DNA from: Actinomycetes bacterium
GTDB lineage: Bacteria; Actinomycetota; Acidimicrobiia; Acidimicrobiales; Palsa-688
Assembly: GCA_021815935.1 (NCBI GenBank)
Contig: JAKAZH010000001.1
Span: 1-40,968 of the forward strand
Direction of reading: 5' to 3'
Length of the DNA stretch: 40,968 nt
The translations under genes were made by a program, and so were the position numbers. Of the stretch, positions 23,340-32,672 are shown piece after piece. Below the pieces are notes generated by a model. The model was given only the letters and a program-made list of their open reading frames with translations. It was not told the DNA's origin and did not search any database. The stretch's first letter is position 1, and each line of letters starts with the position of its first letter.

Positions 23340-25547
23340 ATGAACACTACTGATATGCTCGTAGTGAGGTCTGCCAGTTCCCGGTCCGTTCAGTACTTCT
23401 TCGACGGTCGGGATCCGGGATGTTGGAGCCGCGGGGCCGATCGCCTGCTCGGGCTTCGAGGGCCCGTCGATCCGGAAGATCTGCGTATGGTCCTTGCCGG
23501 CCGGGATCCCCGCACGTCGCAGTTCCTGCCGCCGCGAGCTACCGCCCGTCGCCGCGACGGCTGGGATCTGATCTGGAGCGCCCCGAAGTCGTTCTCCCTG
23601 CTCGCCGCTACCGGACCCGCCGAGGGAAACGTCGCCCTCGACGCCCATGGCAGCGCGGTGACGTCGGTTTGCAACCACATCGAGCGAGAGCTCACGGCCT
23701 CGCGAATCAGCGCACCCGGCGGACGATCCCGTTGCGACGGGCTGATCAGCGCCGCGTTCACCCACCGTTTCAACGCAGCAGGCGAACCTCATCTCCACAC
23801 CCATCTTCTTGTCGCCAACCTGTCAATGTCCGGCGGTCGCTGGTCGGCCGTCCGCCCCGACAGCTGGTTCATCGACCGGCGATCACTTTCGGCCCTGTAC
23901 CACCTGGAGCTTCGCCACCAAACGGCGGAACGCGGCTGGGACGTTGCGTGGCGCCTGCGTTCCGATGGTCTTGCCGACCTCGCCGATGTCTCCCGTGACG
24001 CCGTTCGACACGCAAGCACGCAGAGCAGGGCGGTCGCCACGCTAGGTCCCTTCGAGGCGAGGAGGCGGGCGGTCGCGACCGGACGGGGCGCAGGAAACAA
24101 GGCCGAGCGTGCGCAGGCCACCGCCGCGACCAGAGGGGCCTCGCAGACACAGTCGGCGATCCCCGGCGCGGGGCCCTTCGCCGGTACCGACCGACACGGT
24201 AGGACCGGCGGCACCAGCGCAGTCGGCAACCTGGACGACGACCGCCTCGTCAAAGCGGTCGAAACCCGGCTCGCCACGAAGCGCTCCGACTTCCGCCGTG
24301 GCGACGTGGTCGTCTGCCTCGCGGAGTGCCACCCGGGAGGGGCAAGTGTAGAAGAAGCGCTCGCTTGGACAACACGGTTCTGCGACGCCAGCAATCCTGT
24401 GCCGTCGCGCACATCGCGACCGCGATGGGCGACTTCACTGTCGGTAGATGCCGACAAACGGCTAGTGCGTGCGATCGATACGGGCTGGGAGATACACCCC
24501 GGCGCCGGACTGGCCCACCCTGTCGTCCGACTCGTCTGCCCCCCAGGGCAAAGTCGCCTCATCGACCACGCAGAGCTCATCGACGGGTACCACCAGAACG
24601 TCGAGGCCGACGGCCGGCGACTCGTTGTCAACACGACATCCCCTTTGGCAGCACAACGCTGGGAAATACTGACATCGGTGTCACCGTCGAAGCCGGGAAC
24701 CGACTTCGATGTCCTCGTGGTCGACCAGGCCGACAGGCGTAGCACAGCCGAGCTGCTCGTCCTCACCGGAGAGGCTCGAAACCGTCGGGCTCAGCTGGTT
24801 CTCGTCGAAGGGGGTACGCTGCCGAGGCTGAGCAGTCCGGCGTCGCGCGGCCTCGACGAGTCCGCAGCGATCCGTCTGGACCTTCCCCCCGGAGCGCCTT
24901 GGGGCAGCGCCGCTGCCGAGACGACGGACCTGACTCGCGCCAAGGCAAGAGACGGCCTTCGGACCGGTCGCGAATCGGCTGACGAAATCCTCGCCCACTG
25001 GAAGCGACTGTCGGACCTGGGGGTCGACTCGGTGATGGTCGGGCTCGGCCTGGAGGAAACCGACAGCCTGAACAGGGCTGCCCGAACGCTCGTGTCGGCT
25101 GCGAACGGCCGGGAAATGCAGTCCCCCGGCGTCGGTCGCAGCACACCGCCCTTCGAGTACCACGAAAATCTCAGGGTCGTGATGCTTTCCGGCCGGGTAC
25201 GCGAAGTTCCCTACGGCACCCGAGGCACCGTCGTGTCGGGCCCTGGTGGCGACGAGCGGGCATGGGTTCTCTGGGACGGCTTCGACACTGCGCTTCAACT
25301 GGGCGCAGCCGAGCGGTCACGTCTTGGTTGCGGCTACGCAGTCACCCCCGGCGTTGCCTCACGAACGACCGGGAAACTGGTGATGCTAGGACCTCGCGAC
25401 GCGGTACCCGGTCTCAGGGATCGGGTTCTGGAATGGGTGAGACCCCGAGGCGATATAGCGTTGAGCCATGAGGTCAACCGAGGCATGATCCGTGGATCGA
25501 GGGGTGGGATCGGTCTCGATCGTAATGCCCGTGTACTCGGGCGCTGA
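23340..25547 (+). CDS. MobF/TrwC-type relaxase with degenerate helicase domain
   Basis: A 735-aa conjugative relaxase. Tyr19 in SVQYFFDG occupies the position of the first catalytic tyrosine of TrwC. LIWSAPKSFSLLAATG (78-93) and the metal-binding THRFNAAGEPHLHTHLLVAN (His151, His153, His155) are intact. From about residue 300 it continues as a RecD/TraI-like helicase domain: the Walker B-like VLVVDQAD (458-465) and the C-terminal SH3-like GTRGTVVSG are recognisable. However, Walker A is replaced by CPPGQSRL (400-407), and the T-x-H-K-x-Q-G motif VI by YAVTPGVAS (666-674). It should nick and bind DNA but probably cannot unwind it. It is shorter than typical MobF relaxases (about 1000 aa or more). 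ATG 23340 is preceded by a -10 box at 7 nt. Confidence 0.88.
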   Translation: MNTTDMLVVRSASSRSVQYFFDGRDPGCWSRGADRLLGLRGPVDPEDLRMVLAGRDPRTSQFLPPRATARRRDGWDLIWSAPKSFSLLAATGPAEGNVALDAHGSAVTSVCNHIERELTASRISAPGGRSRCDGLISAAFTHRFNAAGEPHLHTHLLVANLSMSGGRWSAVRPDSWFIDRRSLSALYHLELRHQTAERGWDVAWRLRSDGLADLADVSRDAVRHASTQSRAVATLGPFEARRRAVATGRGAGNKAERAQATAATRGASQTQSAIPGAGPFAGTDRHGRTGGTSAVGNLDDDRLVKAVETRLATKRSDFRRGDVVVCLAECHPGGASVEEALAWTTRFCDASNPVPSRTSRPRWATSLSVDADKRLVRAIDTGWEIHPGAGLAHPVVRLVCPPGQSRLIDHAELIDGYHQNVEADGRRLVVNTTSPLAAQRWEILTSVSPSKPGTDFDVLVVDQADRRSTAELLVLTGEARNRRAQLVLVEGGTLPRLSSPASRGLDESAAIRLDLPPGAPWGSAAAETTDLTRAKARDGLRTGRESADEILAHWKRLSDLGVDSVMVGLGLEETDSLNRAARTLVSAANGREMQSPGVGRSTPPFEYHENLRVVMLSGRVREVPYGTRGTVVSGPGGDERAWVLWDGFDTALQLGAAERSRLGCGYAVTPGVASRTTGKLVMLGPRDAVPGLRDRVLEWVRPRGDIALSHEVNRGMIRGSRGGIGLDRNARVLGR

Positions 25548-25558
25548 CGGGTAACCAG

Positions 25559-26665
25559 ATGGGCAAGCGTCCCCGTTGGGCGTGGCGCGCTCTGCGAGCG
25601 GCCGTTGGACTCGTCGCCCTGGGTGTCGGGGCGTGGGCGATATCGGGCAAGACGGGTGAGTTAGCCGGCATATCCGGCTACCTGAGTCACCTCAGGTGGT
25701 GGTGGATGATTCTCGCGGTAGCCGGCGAGCTCGGATCCTTCGCAGCCCTCTCCTCCCTACAGCGCCGCCTGCTGCGCGCCGGGAAAATCGAGATCGGGCC
25801 AGGCACGATGATGGGAATCACCCTCGCCGGCTCGTCGATCCAGTCATCGTTCCCCGGGGGCACCGTCATCTACCTTGCGTACCTGTTCCGCCAGTTTCGC
25901 CGCCACGGCGCAACCGACGTCCTGTCAGGGTGGGTCCTGGTCGCATTCAACATGCTGACGTTCTTAGCGTTGACCACGTTGTCGCTTGTCGGGTTGGCTG
26001 TCGCTGCCTCGAGCGGAAGCTCGTACGACCTTGTCGAGGCGATACTCGGGATCATCGTCGTCGCGGTAGTCCTGGTCGTGGCTTTCGTCGAGCGACGAAG
26101 GGTGCTCCGCCATCTCGTGAGCCTCGTCGCGCTCTCGCAGAGAGCTCTCCGCCGGCGCCGATCCGCCAGGTCTCCTGACGACGTCGTCAGCGGGTGGATC
26201 GCGGAGCTTTCCGCGGTCAACCCTTCCCGCAAGCAATGGGTCCGCGCCGCGGTCATGGCCACCTGCAACTGGCTCGCCGATCTGTCATGTCTCGTGTTGT
26301 CGTTCTACGCAGTCGGCGTTGGAGTCCCGTGGAGAGGGCTGCTTCTCGCCTACGCCGCCGGCCAACTCGCCTCCAACCTGCCTGTAACCCCCGGAGGGCT
26401 CGGTGCCGTCGAGGGAAGCCTCACGGTGGCCCTGGTCACCTTCGGCGGAGCAGAGGAGTCCACCGTCGCCGCTGTCCTCCTATACAGGCTCGTCTCCTAC
26501 TGGCTAATGCTCGCTGCGGGTTGGGTCGCCTGGGCCACTTTGGCAGTCGCTGCGAGGAGAGCGCCTTCACAGTCGCGGGATCGCCCGGGCGCCACGGGCC
26601 CGAGCCTGCCGCTCGGATCCGAGGCGGGAGGTCTCGCTTTCAACGAACTCGAGTCGTCGCCTTGA
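25559..26665 (+). CDS. YbhN/LPG-synthase-like flippase-domain membrane protein
   Basis: A 368-aa integral membrane protein of the lysylphosphatidylglycerol synthase TM/UPF0104 group. There are about eight helices, with the family stretches TLAGSSIQSSFPGGTVIYLAYLFR (conserved Pro-Gly-Gly) and NLPVTPGGLGAVEGSL near the C-terminus, followed by LLYRLVSYWLMLAAGW. Members are thought to move or bind lipids across the membrane; no synthase domain is attached here. It begins 11 nt after the relaxase stop with only a weak ribosome binding site, so it is probably cotranscribed with the relaxase. Whether it belongs functionally to the transfer module is open. Confidence 0.82.
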   Translation: MGKRPRWAWRALRAAVGLVALGVGAWAISGKTGELAGISGYLSHLRWWWMILAVAGELGSFAALSSLQRRLLRAGKIEIGPGTMMGITLAGSSIQSSFPGGTVIYLAYLFRQFRRHGATDVLSGWVLVAFNMLTFLALTTLSLVGLAVAASSGSSYDLVEAILGIIVVAVVLVVAFVERRRVLRHLVSLVALSQRALRRRRSARSPDDVVSGWIAELSAVNPSRKQWVRAAVMATCNWLADLSCLVLSFYAVGVGVPWRGLLLAYAAGQLASNLPVTPGGLGAVEGSLTVALVTFGGAEESTVAAVLLYRLVSYWLMLAAGWVAWATLAVAARRAPSQSRDRPGATGPSLPLGSEAGGLAFNELESSP

Positions 26666-27102
26666 AAGCCGTCCTCGCCTTCGCCAAACCTCGCGCCGCC
26701 GCCGCAGCCGCGGTCGTATTCACGGTCATGGGTCTCGCGGGATGTTCGTCGGCCCCGAAACTGTCGAATGCCTCGGTTTCGGTCTGCTTCCGGGCGATAC
26801 CGGTAGGTCGCTCCTCCCTCCACAGCAACGACGTGAGGCTCGTCGGGGTGCACGAGCTTCCGCTCGGTGCGGTCCGACTGCCGCTGTCGCCGGCAGAAAA
26901 AGGTGCGCTCACCGCCGACAAGGACACCGAGATATGTGCCATGGCGTTCCAGGGGGATTTTGCAGCCGGCCAAGTCGAACTCGCACCGCCGACGCAAGCA
27001 GGAAGGTTCGCCGTCATACTGGTCACCGCGAAGAGCCTTCACGTAGTCGCGTCGGTTGTTCTTTCGCACGTCCCGAGAGGTTTCGGCGGCCGGGGGCTCT
27101 GA
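26662..27102 (+). CDS. Predicted lipoprotein of unknown function
   Basis: A 146-aa exported protein: basic N-terminus, hydrophobic AAAAAAVVFTVMG, lipobox LAGC near residue 28, then a small soluble domain of mixed strands (VCFRAIPVG, VRLVGVHELPLGAV, ICAMAFQGDF, RFAVILVTAKSLHVVASVVLSH). I do not recognise the domain. The start is TTG 26662, overlapping the flippase stop (TTGA), so it is coupled to that gene. No Cys motif other than the lipobox stands out. The signal and lipobox are clear; function is unknown. Confidence 0.68.
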   Translation: MKAVLAFAKPRAAAAAAVVFTVMGLAGCSSAPKLSNASVSVCFRAIPVGRSSLHSNDVRLVGVHELPLGAVRLPLSPAEKGALTADKDTEICAMAFQGDFAAGQVELAPPTQAGRFAVILVTAKSLHVVASVVLSHVPRGFGGRGL

Positions 27103-27121
27103 CTGATCGAACAGACTCGAG

Positions 27122-27141
27122 GCCGTCAGCCCGTCAGCCCG

Positions 27142-27153
<12 letters not shown>
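27122..27153. repeat. Four 8-bp tandem units across the sigma factor stop codon
   Basis: GCCGTCAG followed by three CCCGTCAG units, covering the sigma-factor stop (TGA at 27144-27142 on the minus strand) and its first downstream bases. Copy number could vary by slippage, but any count of two or more leaves the same last residues. Confidence 0.8.
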
Positions 27154-28077
<924 letters not shown>

Positions 28078-28116
28078 TCGTCCTCGTCTTTCCCGAGTAC
28101 CCTGGGCGGGTGCACA

Positions 28117-28138
28117 AGGCCTGCCATGAGGCCTGCCA
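28117..28138. repeat. Paired 10-bp direct repeat between sigma factor and MarR genes
   Basis: AGGCCTGCCA occurs at 28117-28126 and 28129-28138 (12-bp period) in the 83-bp divergent intergenic region. The position suits a regulator binding site, perhaps for the adjacent MarR protein, but this is not shown. Confidence 0.35.
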
Positions 28139-28160
28139 GGGAATGAATTCTACCTGACAG

Positions 28161-28721
28161 ATGTCTCCAAGTGAAGTGCTCTCTTCGAGTTGTACCAGCC
28201 GCGCCCCGACCGACGACGATTCGTCGAAGCTGACCGCTCCCGGCATGCCGGCAGGAACGGCCACCGCTTCAGTTCGGATCGGGACGCGCTGGCTCTCCGA
28301 TGAGGAGCAGGTCATCTGGAGGCGGCTCATTCGTGCCGAGTCGGAGATCCACTACCTGCTCGATCGCGATTTGCGGGAATCCCACCAGCTCACTCTCGGG
28401 GGATACGCCGTGCTTGTGCACCTCGGAGACGCCGGCCCCGACGGATTGCGCATGTCTGACCTTGCCGACCTTCTCCGGCTTTCCCGGAGCGGGCTGACCA
28501 GGCGCGTAACTGCGCTCGCAAGGAGCGGACTCGTCGCCAAGCGCTCGTGTCCGGTGGACAGACGCGGTACGTTCGCGTCGCTTACTGCGTCAGGGAGGGC
28601 CCTGCTCGCCGAGGCCGCTCCCACCCACGTGGAAGGTGTCCGGCGCTACCTCATCGACCCTCTCGGCGACCTGAACCTCCTCGACGCCGGGTTGACCCGC
28701 GTGGAGTCGGCCCTCCGCTAG
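28161..28721 (+). CDS. MarR-family transcriptional regulator
   Basis: A 186-aa winged-helix regulator. An unstructured Ser/Thr-rich N-terminus of about 40 residues precedes the dimerisation helix (WRRLIRAESEIHYLLDRDLRE). The DNA-binding core follows: LTLGGYAVLVHLGDAG, recognition-helix region MSDLADLLRLSRSGLTRRVTAL, and the wing with the conserved Asp-Arg-Arg (CPVDRRGTFASLTASG). It binds DNA as a dimer and usually responds to phenolic or other small ligands; the ligand is unknown. ATG 28161 is used, while ATG 28245 would remove most of the N-terminal extension and remains possible. Convergent with pyrE, 3 nt apart. Confidence 0.88.
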   Translation: MSPSEVLSSSCTSRAPTDDDSSKLTAPGMPAGTATASVRIGTRWLSDEEQVIWRRLIRAESEIHYLLDRDLRESHQLTLGGYAVLVHLGDAGPDGLRMSDLADLLRLSRSGLTRRVTALARSGLVAKRSCPVDRRGTFASLTASGRALLAEAAPTHVEGVRRYLIDPLGDLNLLDAGLTRVESALR

Positions 28722-28724
28722 TGG

Positions 28725-29276
28725 TCAGAGCGGATCTATCTGTAGGTCCTCCCAAGTAAGCAGGGGCTCCCAACGGATACCGGCCTCGCGGAAAGCCTCC
28801 GCCACCCGCGGGCTGCGGTCGACCAGCGCCGTCGCAGCAACGATCGTCGCGCCGAGATCGCGTACGTGCTCGGCTGCGCGGAGAAGGGATGCGCCGGTCG
28901 AGACTACGTCTTCGACCATCAAGACCGTCGCTGCATCGTCGAGGCGCGCGCCTTCAACCCATGACCGACGGCCATGGCCCTTGGCTTCCTTGCGGACCGA
29001 GAACCATGAGCAGCCCGAAACGAGGCACACGGCGTGAGCAAGAGCGTCAGCGCCCATCGTCGGACCTCCGACGGCGGTGAATTCACCGCCGACAGAGCCA
29101 CAGACGGCCTCAGCTGCCCGGCGCAGCGCCCCGCCCCTCGACAGAGCGTATTTCCCGTCGACGTAGTCGTGGCTCCAGCCTCCGGACGTCAACTGGAACG
29201 GTTCGGATCGGCGCTCGAAGCCCTGCTCACGAACGAGCTTGACGAGCTCCGCTTTTAGGTCAGGCCCGATTCCCAT
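28725..29276 (-). CDS. pyrE: Orotate phosphoribosyltransferase
   Basis: A 183-aa enzyme of de novo pyrimidine synthesis that joins orotate and PRPP to give orotidine monophosphate. The PRPP-binding loop is VLMVEDVVSTGASLLRAA. FQLTSGGWSHDYVDGKYAL is the N-terminal substrate-site region, and VGGPTMGADALAHAV and RKEAKGHGRRSWVEG (flexible catalytic loop with Lys/His) are conserved. ATG 29276 is preferred; GTG 29288 and TTG 29294 are in frame just upstream and no ribosome binding site discriminates. The gene follows helD on the same strand with a 33-nt gap, so it may be cotranscribed. Confidence 0.92.
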   Translation of the reverse strand: MGIGPDLKAELVKLVREQGFERRSEPFQLTSGGWSHDYVDGKYALSRGGALRRAAEAVCGSVGGEFTAVGGPTMGADALAHAVCLVSGCSWFSVRKEAKGHGRRSWVEGARLDDAATVLMVEDVVSTGASLLRAAEHVRDLGATIVAATALVDRSPRVAEAFREAGIRWEPLLTWEDLQIDPL

Positions 29277-29309
29277 GAGCGGCGACACTACCAACCGGGA
29301 AGCGGACGC

Positions 29310-31535
29310 CTAACGAAAAGTGAGGTGCACGGGCAATTCGTCGCTGTGGACGACCGCGAGGCTCTGCGTCGCCCGGGTGAAGGCTACGTAGAGTCCGCGC
29401 AGCCCCTGAAGGCTCTCCGCTGCCACCCTCTCGGGTTCGACGACTACGACCGAATCGAACTCCAGTCCTTTGGCGTCATCCACGGAAAGCACGGTGATCG
29501 AACGGTCGAGCGCCTCCCTGCCCGCCACGCCGAAAGGGATTCCGGCATCGCCGAGAGCACGCGACACGTCCGCGATGATGCTCGGAGCGGTTATCACGGC
29601 CAGCGTCCCCTCCCACGCTGCGGGGGTAGCTGCGACACCCCCGGCCGGAGGAGGTGCGTAGCTACCCCCTGAGCGAGCTGCATGGCCTGCCGCCGTCCGA
29701 GCCACCAGGTCAGCGATCTCGTCGCCCAGCGCGCCCACAGCGAGTTCGAGAAGCTCCCCGATCCCGCCTGCGTTGTTCGCCCGGAGCACCCTCGGCAGAC
29801 GCCCCGACGACCGGACCGATTCCGGCGGCCTCATCGACGGATCCACCGCGCCGAGAACCTGGGCGGCGAGATCCATGATCTCGCTTGGTGTCCGGTAGTT
29901 GACCGACAGCTCGAGGAGCTTCCACTCCCGGCGGGGTGCGAGATTGGACACGACCTCACCCCAAGACGCCGGGACGACCGCTCCGGTGGCCTGGGCAATG
30001 TCGCCGACGAGGGTCATCGACGCCGAGAGCGAACGCCGTGCGACCATCCGGAGCTGCATCGGTGAGAGGTCCTGCGCTTCGTCGACAACGACGTGACCGT
30101 AGGCACGGTGCGCTCCCGCCGGGTCGGCTGCGCCTTTGTGGCGTGCACCGAGGAGGGCCAACGCTTCGTCTAGGAGCGCGACGTCGGACTCTGTCCAACG
30201 CGCTGCTTCGAGGGAATCGCCGCGGTCGCGCATGAGCAATGACTTTTCATCCTCGCCGAGGAGACCTCCAGCCGCAAGGTCCACCAGGGCTTTCGCTCCG
30301 AAGAGATCCCGCAGGAACTGTTCGGGGCTGAGGAGAGGCCAGATCCGTTCGAGCGCTTCGGCTACCTCGGGGATGCGCCTGAGGGCGCGTCCTAGCTCTG
30401 CCGGATCCGCTGTAGGCGTTTCAGGTGTGGATTCGCGATCGTCGACAAGTTGGGTCGCCAGGTAGCGCCACAGGTAAGCCTCAACAATTCGTCGACGAGC
30501 GTTGTGGGTCCCCGGCCTCCGCCTGGCGGCTGCGACGATCTGCTCCGAGACGGCCACGCTCAGCCGGAGTGTCCTCCCACCGTAGGGAATACGGACATCG
30601 TGGCGTAGGGCCCTCTCCCGTCCGCTGACTCCACGCGCGAGAACCTTCGCCATTCGGGCGTCGCCTTTCAGCTTCGCCACCACGACGTTCTCCTTCACGC
30701 TTGTCGCCGCCACGGCCGTCGACGGGTACAAGCCGTTGACCGTCGACATCTCAACGCCCGTCTCGTCGAGGGACGGAAGGACGTGCTCGATGTATCTGAG
30801 GAAAGTCCGGTTGGGACCGACCACCAGGACACCCTGCTTTTCGAGGGGGAACCGGTGTGTGTAGAGGAGGTAGGCGGCCCTGTGGAGCGCGACCGCCGTC
30901 TTACCCGTCCCGGGACCGCCCTGAACCACGATCACACCCGGCAACGGCGCCCTGATGATCTCATCCTGCTCGCCTTGGACCGTCGCGACGATGTCACGCA
31001 TCCGTCCCGAGCGGGACCGTCCCAGGCTCGCAAAGAGCACCTGGCGGCCTTCCAGGCCCAACGAGCGACCGACGGCGTCCCCTTCGCTGTCGAACAGCTC
31101 GTCTTCGAGGTCGAGCACGCGCGACCCGTTGCAGAGCAGATGGCGACGCCTCGACAGGCCCATCGGATGTGCACCGGTCGCCCGGTAGAACGGCTCCGCG
31201 ACAGGGGCACGCCAGTCGACTACGAGCGGTTCCTGGTCGATCCCCGAGACGCCGAGGCGGCCGATGTGGAACGACTCGACACCGTGGCCGCTCTCCTCGC
31301 TGCCGGCGTTGTCGATGCGCCCGAATACGAGCGACTCTGTCCCGATAAAAAGGTGCTCCAGGCGGCTCAGTCCGCTTCGAACCCGGACGTCGCGTTCGGT
31401 TATCGCCTGAAACCCGCTGCTCTTGTCGGAGAAGGCTTCGCGCAACATCGACTGGGTCGAGTCACGCATCGCCGAAAGCCTGGCGTATGCCAGGTCCACG
31501 TACGCCTGCTCTGAGTGGACGTCGGGGTGCGCCAT
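29310..31535 (-). CDS. helD: HelD-family UvrD-like helicase (RNA polymerase-recycling factor)
   Basis: A 741-aa SF1 ATPase of the HelD group, which binds RNA polymerase and releases stalled complexes. The N-terminal charged arm (about 1-60) is followed by the HelD-specific VVDWRAPVAEPFYRAT, Walker A GGPGTGKT at 206-213, motif Ia VVGPNRTFLRYIEHVLPSL, Walker B VVDEAQDLSPMQLRM, motif III VGDIAQATG, motif IV LSVNYRTPSEIM, and near the C-terminus DDAKGLEFDSVVVVEP with LYVAFTRATQSL. These are the class found in actinomycetes. ATG 31535 is preferred, with GTG 31562 possible. Some actinomycete HelD proteins confer rifampicin tolerance; nothing here proves that. Divergent from hemE. Confidence 0.92.
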   Translation of the reverse strand: MAHPDVHSEQAYVDLAYARLSAMRDSTQSMLREAFSDKSSGFQAITERDVRVRSGLSRLEHLFIGTESLVFGRIDNAGSEESGHGVESFHIGRLGVSGIDQEPLVVDWRAPVAEPFYRATGAHPMGLSRRRHLLCNGSRVLDLEDELFDSEGDAVGRSLGLEGRQVLFASLGRSRSGRMRDIVATVQGEQDEIIRAPLPGVIVVQGGPGTGKTAVALHRAAYLLYTHRFPLEKQGVLVVGPNRTFLRYIEHVLPSLDETGVEMSTVNGLYPSTAVAATSVKENVVVAKLKGDARMAKVLARGVSGRERALRHDVRIPYGGRTLRLSVAVSEQIVAAARRRPGTHNARRRIVEAYLWRYLATQLVDDRESTPETPTADPAELGRALRRIPEVAEALERIWPLLSPEQFLRDLFGAKALVDLAAGGLLGEDEKSLLMRDRGDSLEAARWTESDVALLDEALALLGARHKGAADPAGAHRAYGHVVVDEAQDLSPMQLRMVARRSLSASMTLVGDIAQATGAVVPASWGEVVSNLAPRREWKLLELSVNYRTPSEIMDLAAQVLGAVDPSMRPPESVRSSGRLPRVLRANNAGGIGELLELAVGALGDEIADLVARTAAGHAARSGGSYAPPPAGGVAATPAAWEGTLAVITAPSIIADVSRALGDAGIPFGVAGREALDRSITVLSVDDAKGLEFDSVVVVEPERVAAESLQGLRGLYVAFTRATQSLAVVHSDELPVHLTFR

Positions 31536-31599
31536 AAGGGAACAACCACTTTGCGTGGTCACGGCGGCCTTTGCAAGCCACGCATCGTTCCCAGGCGGG

Positions 31600-31605
31600 T
31601 AGCGT
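31600..31605 (+). promoter_or_regulatory. -10 box TAGCGT of hemE
   Basis: GGGTAGCGT, then 7 nt, then GTG 31613, identical in motif and spacing to the DoxX promoter at 16022. No ribosome binding site is present. Confidence 0.45.
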
Positions 31606-31612
31606 CACTAAG

Positions 31613-32656
31613 GTGACAGCGCCGCTCGAACATTTCTTCCTAGCTTCGTGCCGGCGTGAACCCGTCCCGACGACACCTGTATGGTTCATGCGCCAGGCCG
31701 GTCGCGCTCTCCCGGAGTACCGCAGGGTTCGCGGCGGCGAGGGGCTCCTCGAATCCCTGATGCGCCCCGACCTCGCAGTGGAAGTAACTCTGCAACCAGT
31801 ACGGCGCTACGGTGTCGACGCCGCCATCGTATTCTCCGACATCGTGGTGCCGTCGGCGGCCACAGGTTTCGGAGTTGACATAAAGGCCGGTGTGGGCCCT
31901 GTCGTCGAGAGGCCGTTCCGATGTCGCGCCGACCTCGACCGGGTGCGACCTTTCGAGGTGGAAGCCGATGCTCCGTGGCTCATCGAAACCGTCCGGATCC
32001 TGGCGAGGGAGTTGACGATACCCCTCATAGGTTTCGCAGGCGCCCCTTTCACCGTCGCCAGCTATCTGATCGAGGGACGATCCTCGCGCGACTACGTGCG
32101 AACCAAGACCATGATGCTCGCCGATACGGACCTTTGGATGGCCCTACTTGACCGCCTGGCAGACCAGGCGATCGCCAGCGCCGAAGCCCAGATTGCCGCC
32201 GGGGCCCAAGCCGTGCAGCTCTTCGACAGTTGGGCGGGTGCCCTCGACCCGGCCACATACCGGCGCTTTGTCCTTCCGGCGACCACGAAAGTCCTGACCG
32301 CTTTTGCTTTATCCGGGGTCCCGTTGATCTACTTCGGCGTCGGAACCGGTGAACTGCTCGGGATGATCCCGGGGGCCGGAGCGACGGTCGTCGGGGTGGA
32401 CTGGCGGGTGCCTCTCGGCGTGGCCCGGGAACGGACCGGCGGCTCGGTCGCACTCCAGGGGAACCTCGACCCTGCCTTTTGCGTCGCCGGCTGGGAGGCT
32501 GCCGGCCCCGCCACCCTCCGGATACTCCGTGAAGCGAGAGAATCTGGTATCGACGGCCACATCTTCAACCTCGGTCACGGGGTGATGCCGGAAACCGATC
32601 CGGATGTACTTGCGAGGATCGTCGACCTGGTTCACTCCTTCGAGCGCAGCCGCTGA
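31613..32656 (+). CDS. hemE: Uroporphyrinogen decarboxylase
   Basis: A 347-aa TIM-barrel enzyme converting uroporphyrinogen III to coproporphyrinogen III in heme synthesis. The N-terminal signature WFMRQAGRALPEYR contains the substrate-binding Arg residues. The catalytic-region aspartate is in DAAIVFSDIVVP, and GFAGAPFTVASYLIEG is the second signature. VQLFDSWAGAL and the C-terminal HIFNLGHGVMPETDP (conserved His) are all present. The GTG 31613 start rests on the adjacent -10 box. The next heme gene follows 16 nt later, forming a two-gene operon. Confidence 0.96.
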   Translation: MTAPLEHFFLASCRREPVPTTPVWFMRQAGRALPEYRRVRGGEGLLESLMRPDLAVEVTLQPVRRYGVDAAIVFSDIVVPSAATGFGVDIKAGVGPVVERPFRCRADLDRVRPFEVEADAPWLIETVRILARELTIPLIGFAGAPFTVASYLIEGRSSRDYVRTKTMMLADTDLWMALLDRLADQAIASAEAQIAAGAQAVQLFDSWAGALDPATYRRFVLPATTKVLTAFALSGVPLIYFGVGTGELLGMIPGAGATVVGVDWRVPLGVARERTGGSVALQGNLDPAFCVAGWEAAGPATLRILREARESGIDGHIFNLGHGVMPETDPDVLARIVDLVHSFERSR

Positions 32657-32672
32657 CGAAAGGGTACAAGTC

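Noticed and set aside
31563..31590. GTGGCTTGCAAAGG upstream of helD resembling half of a rifamycin-associated element
   Set aside because: Only a half-site resemblance from memory, without the inverted second half; not enough to propose rifampicin-inducible control.
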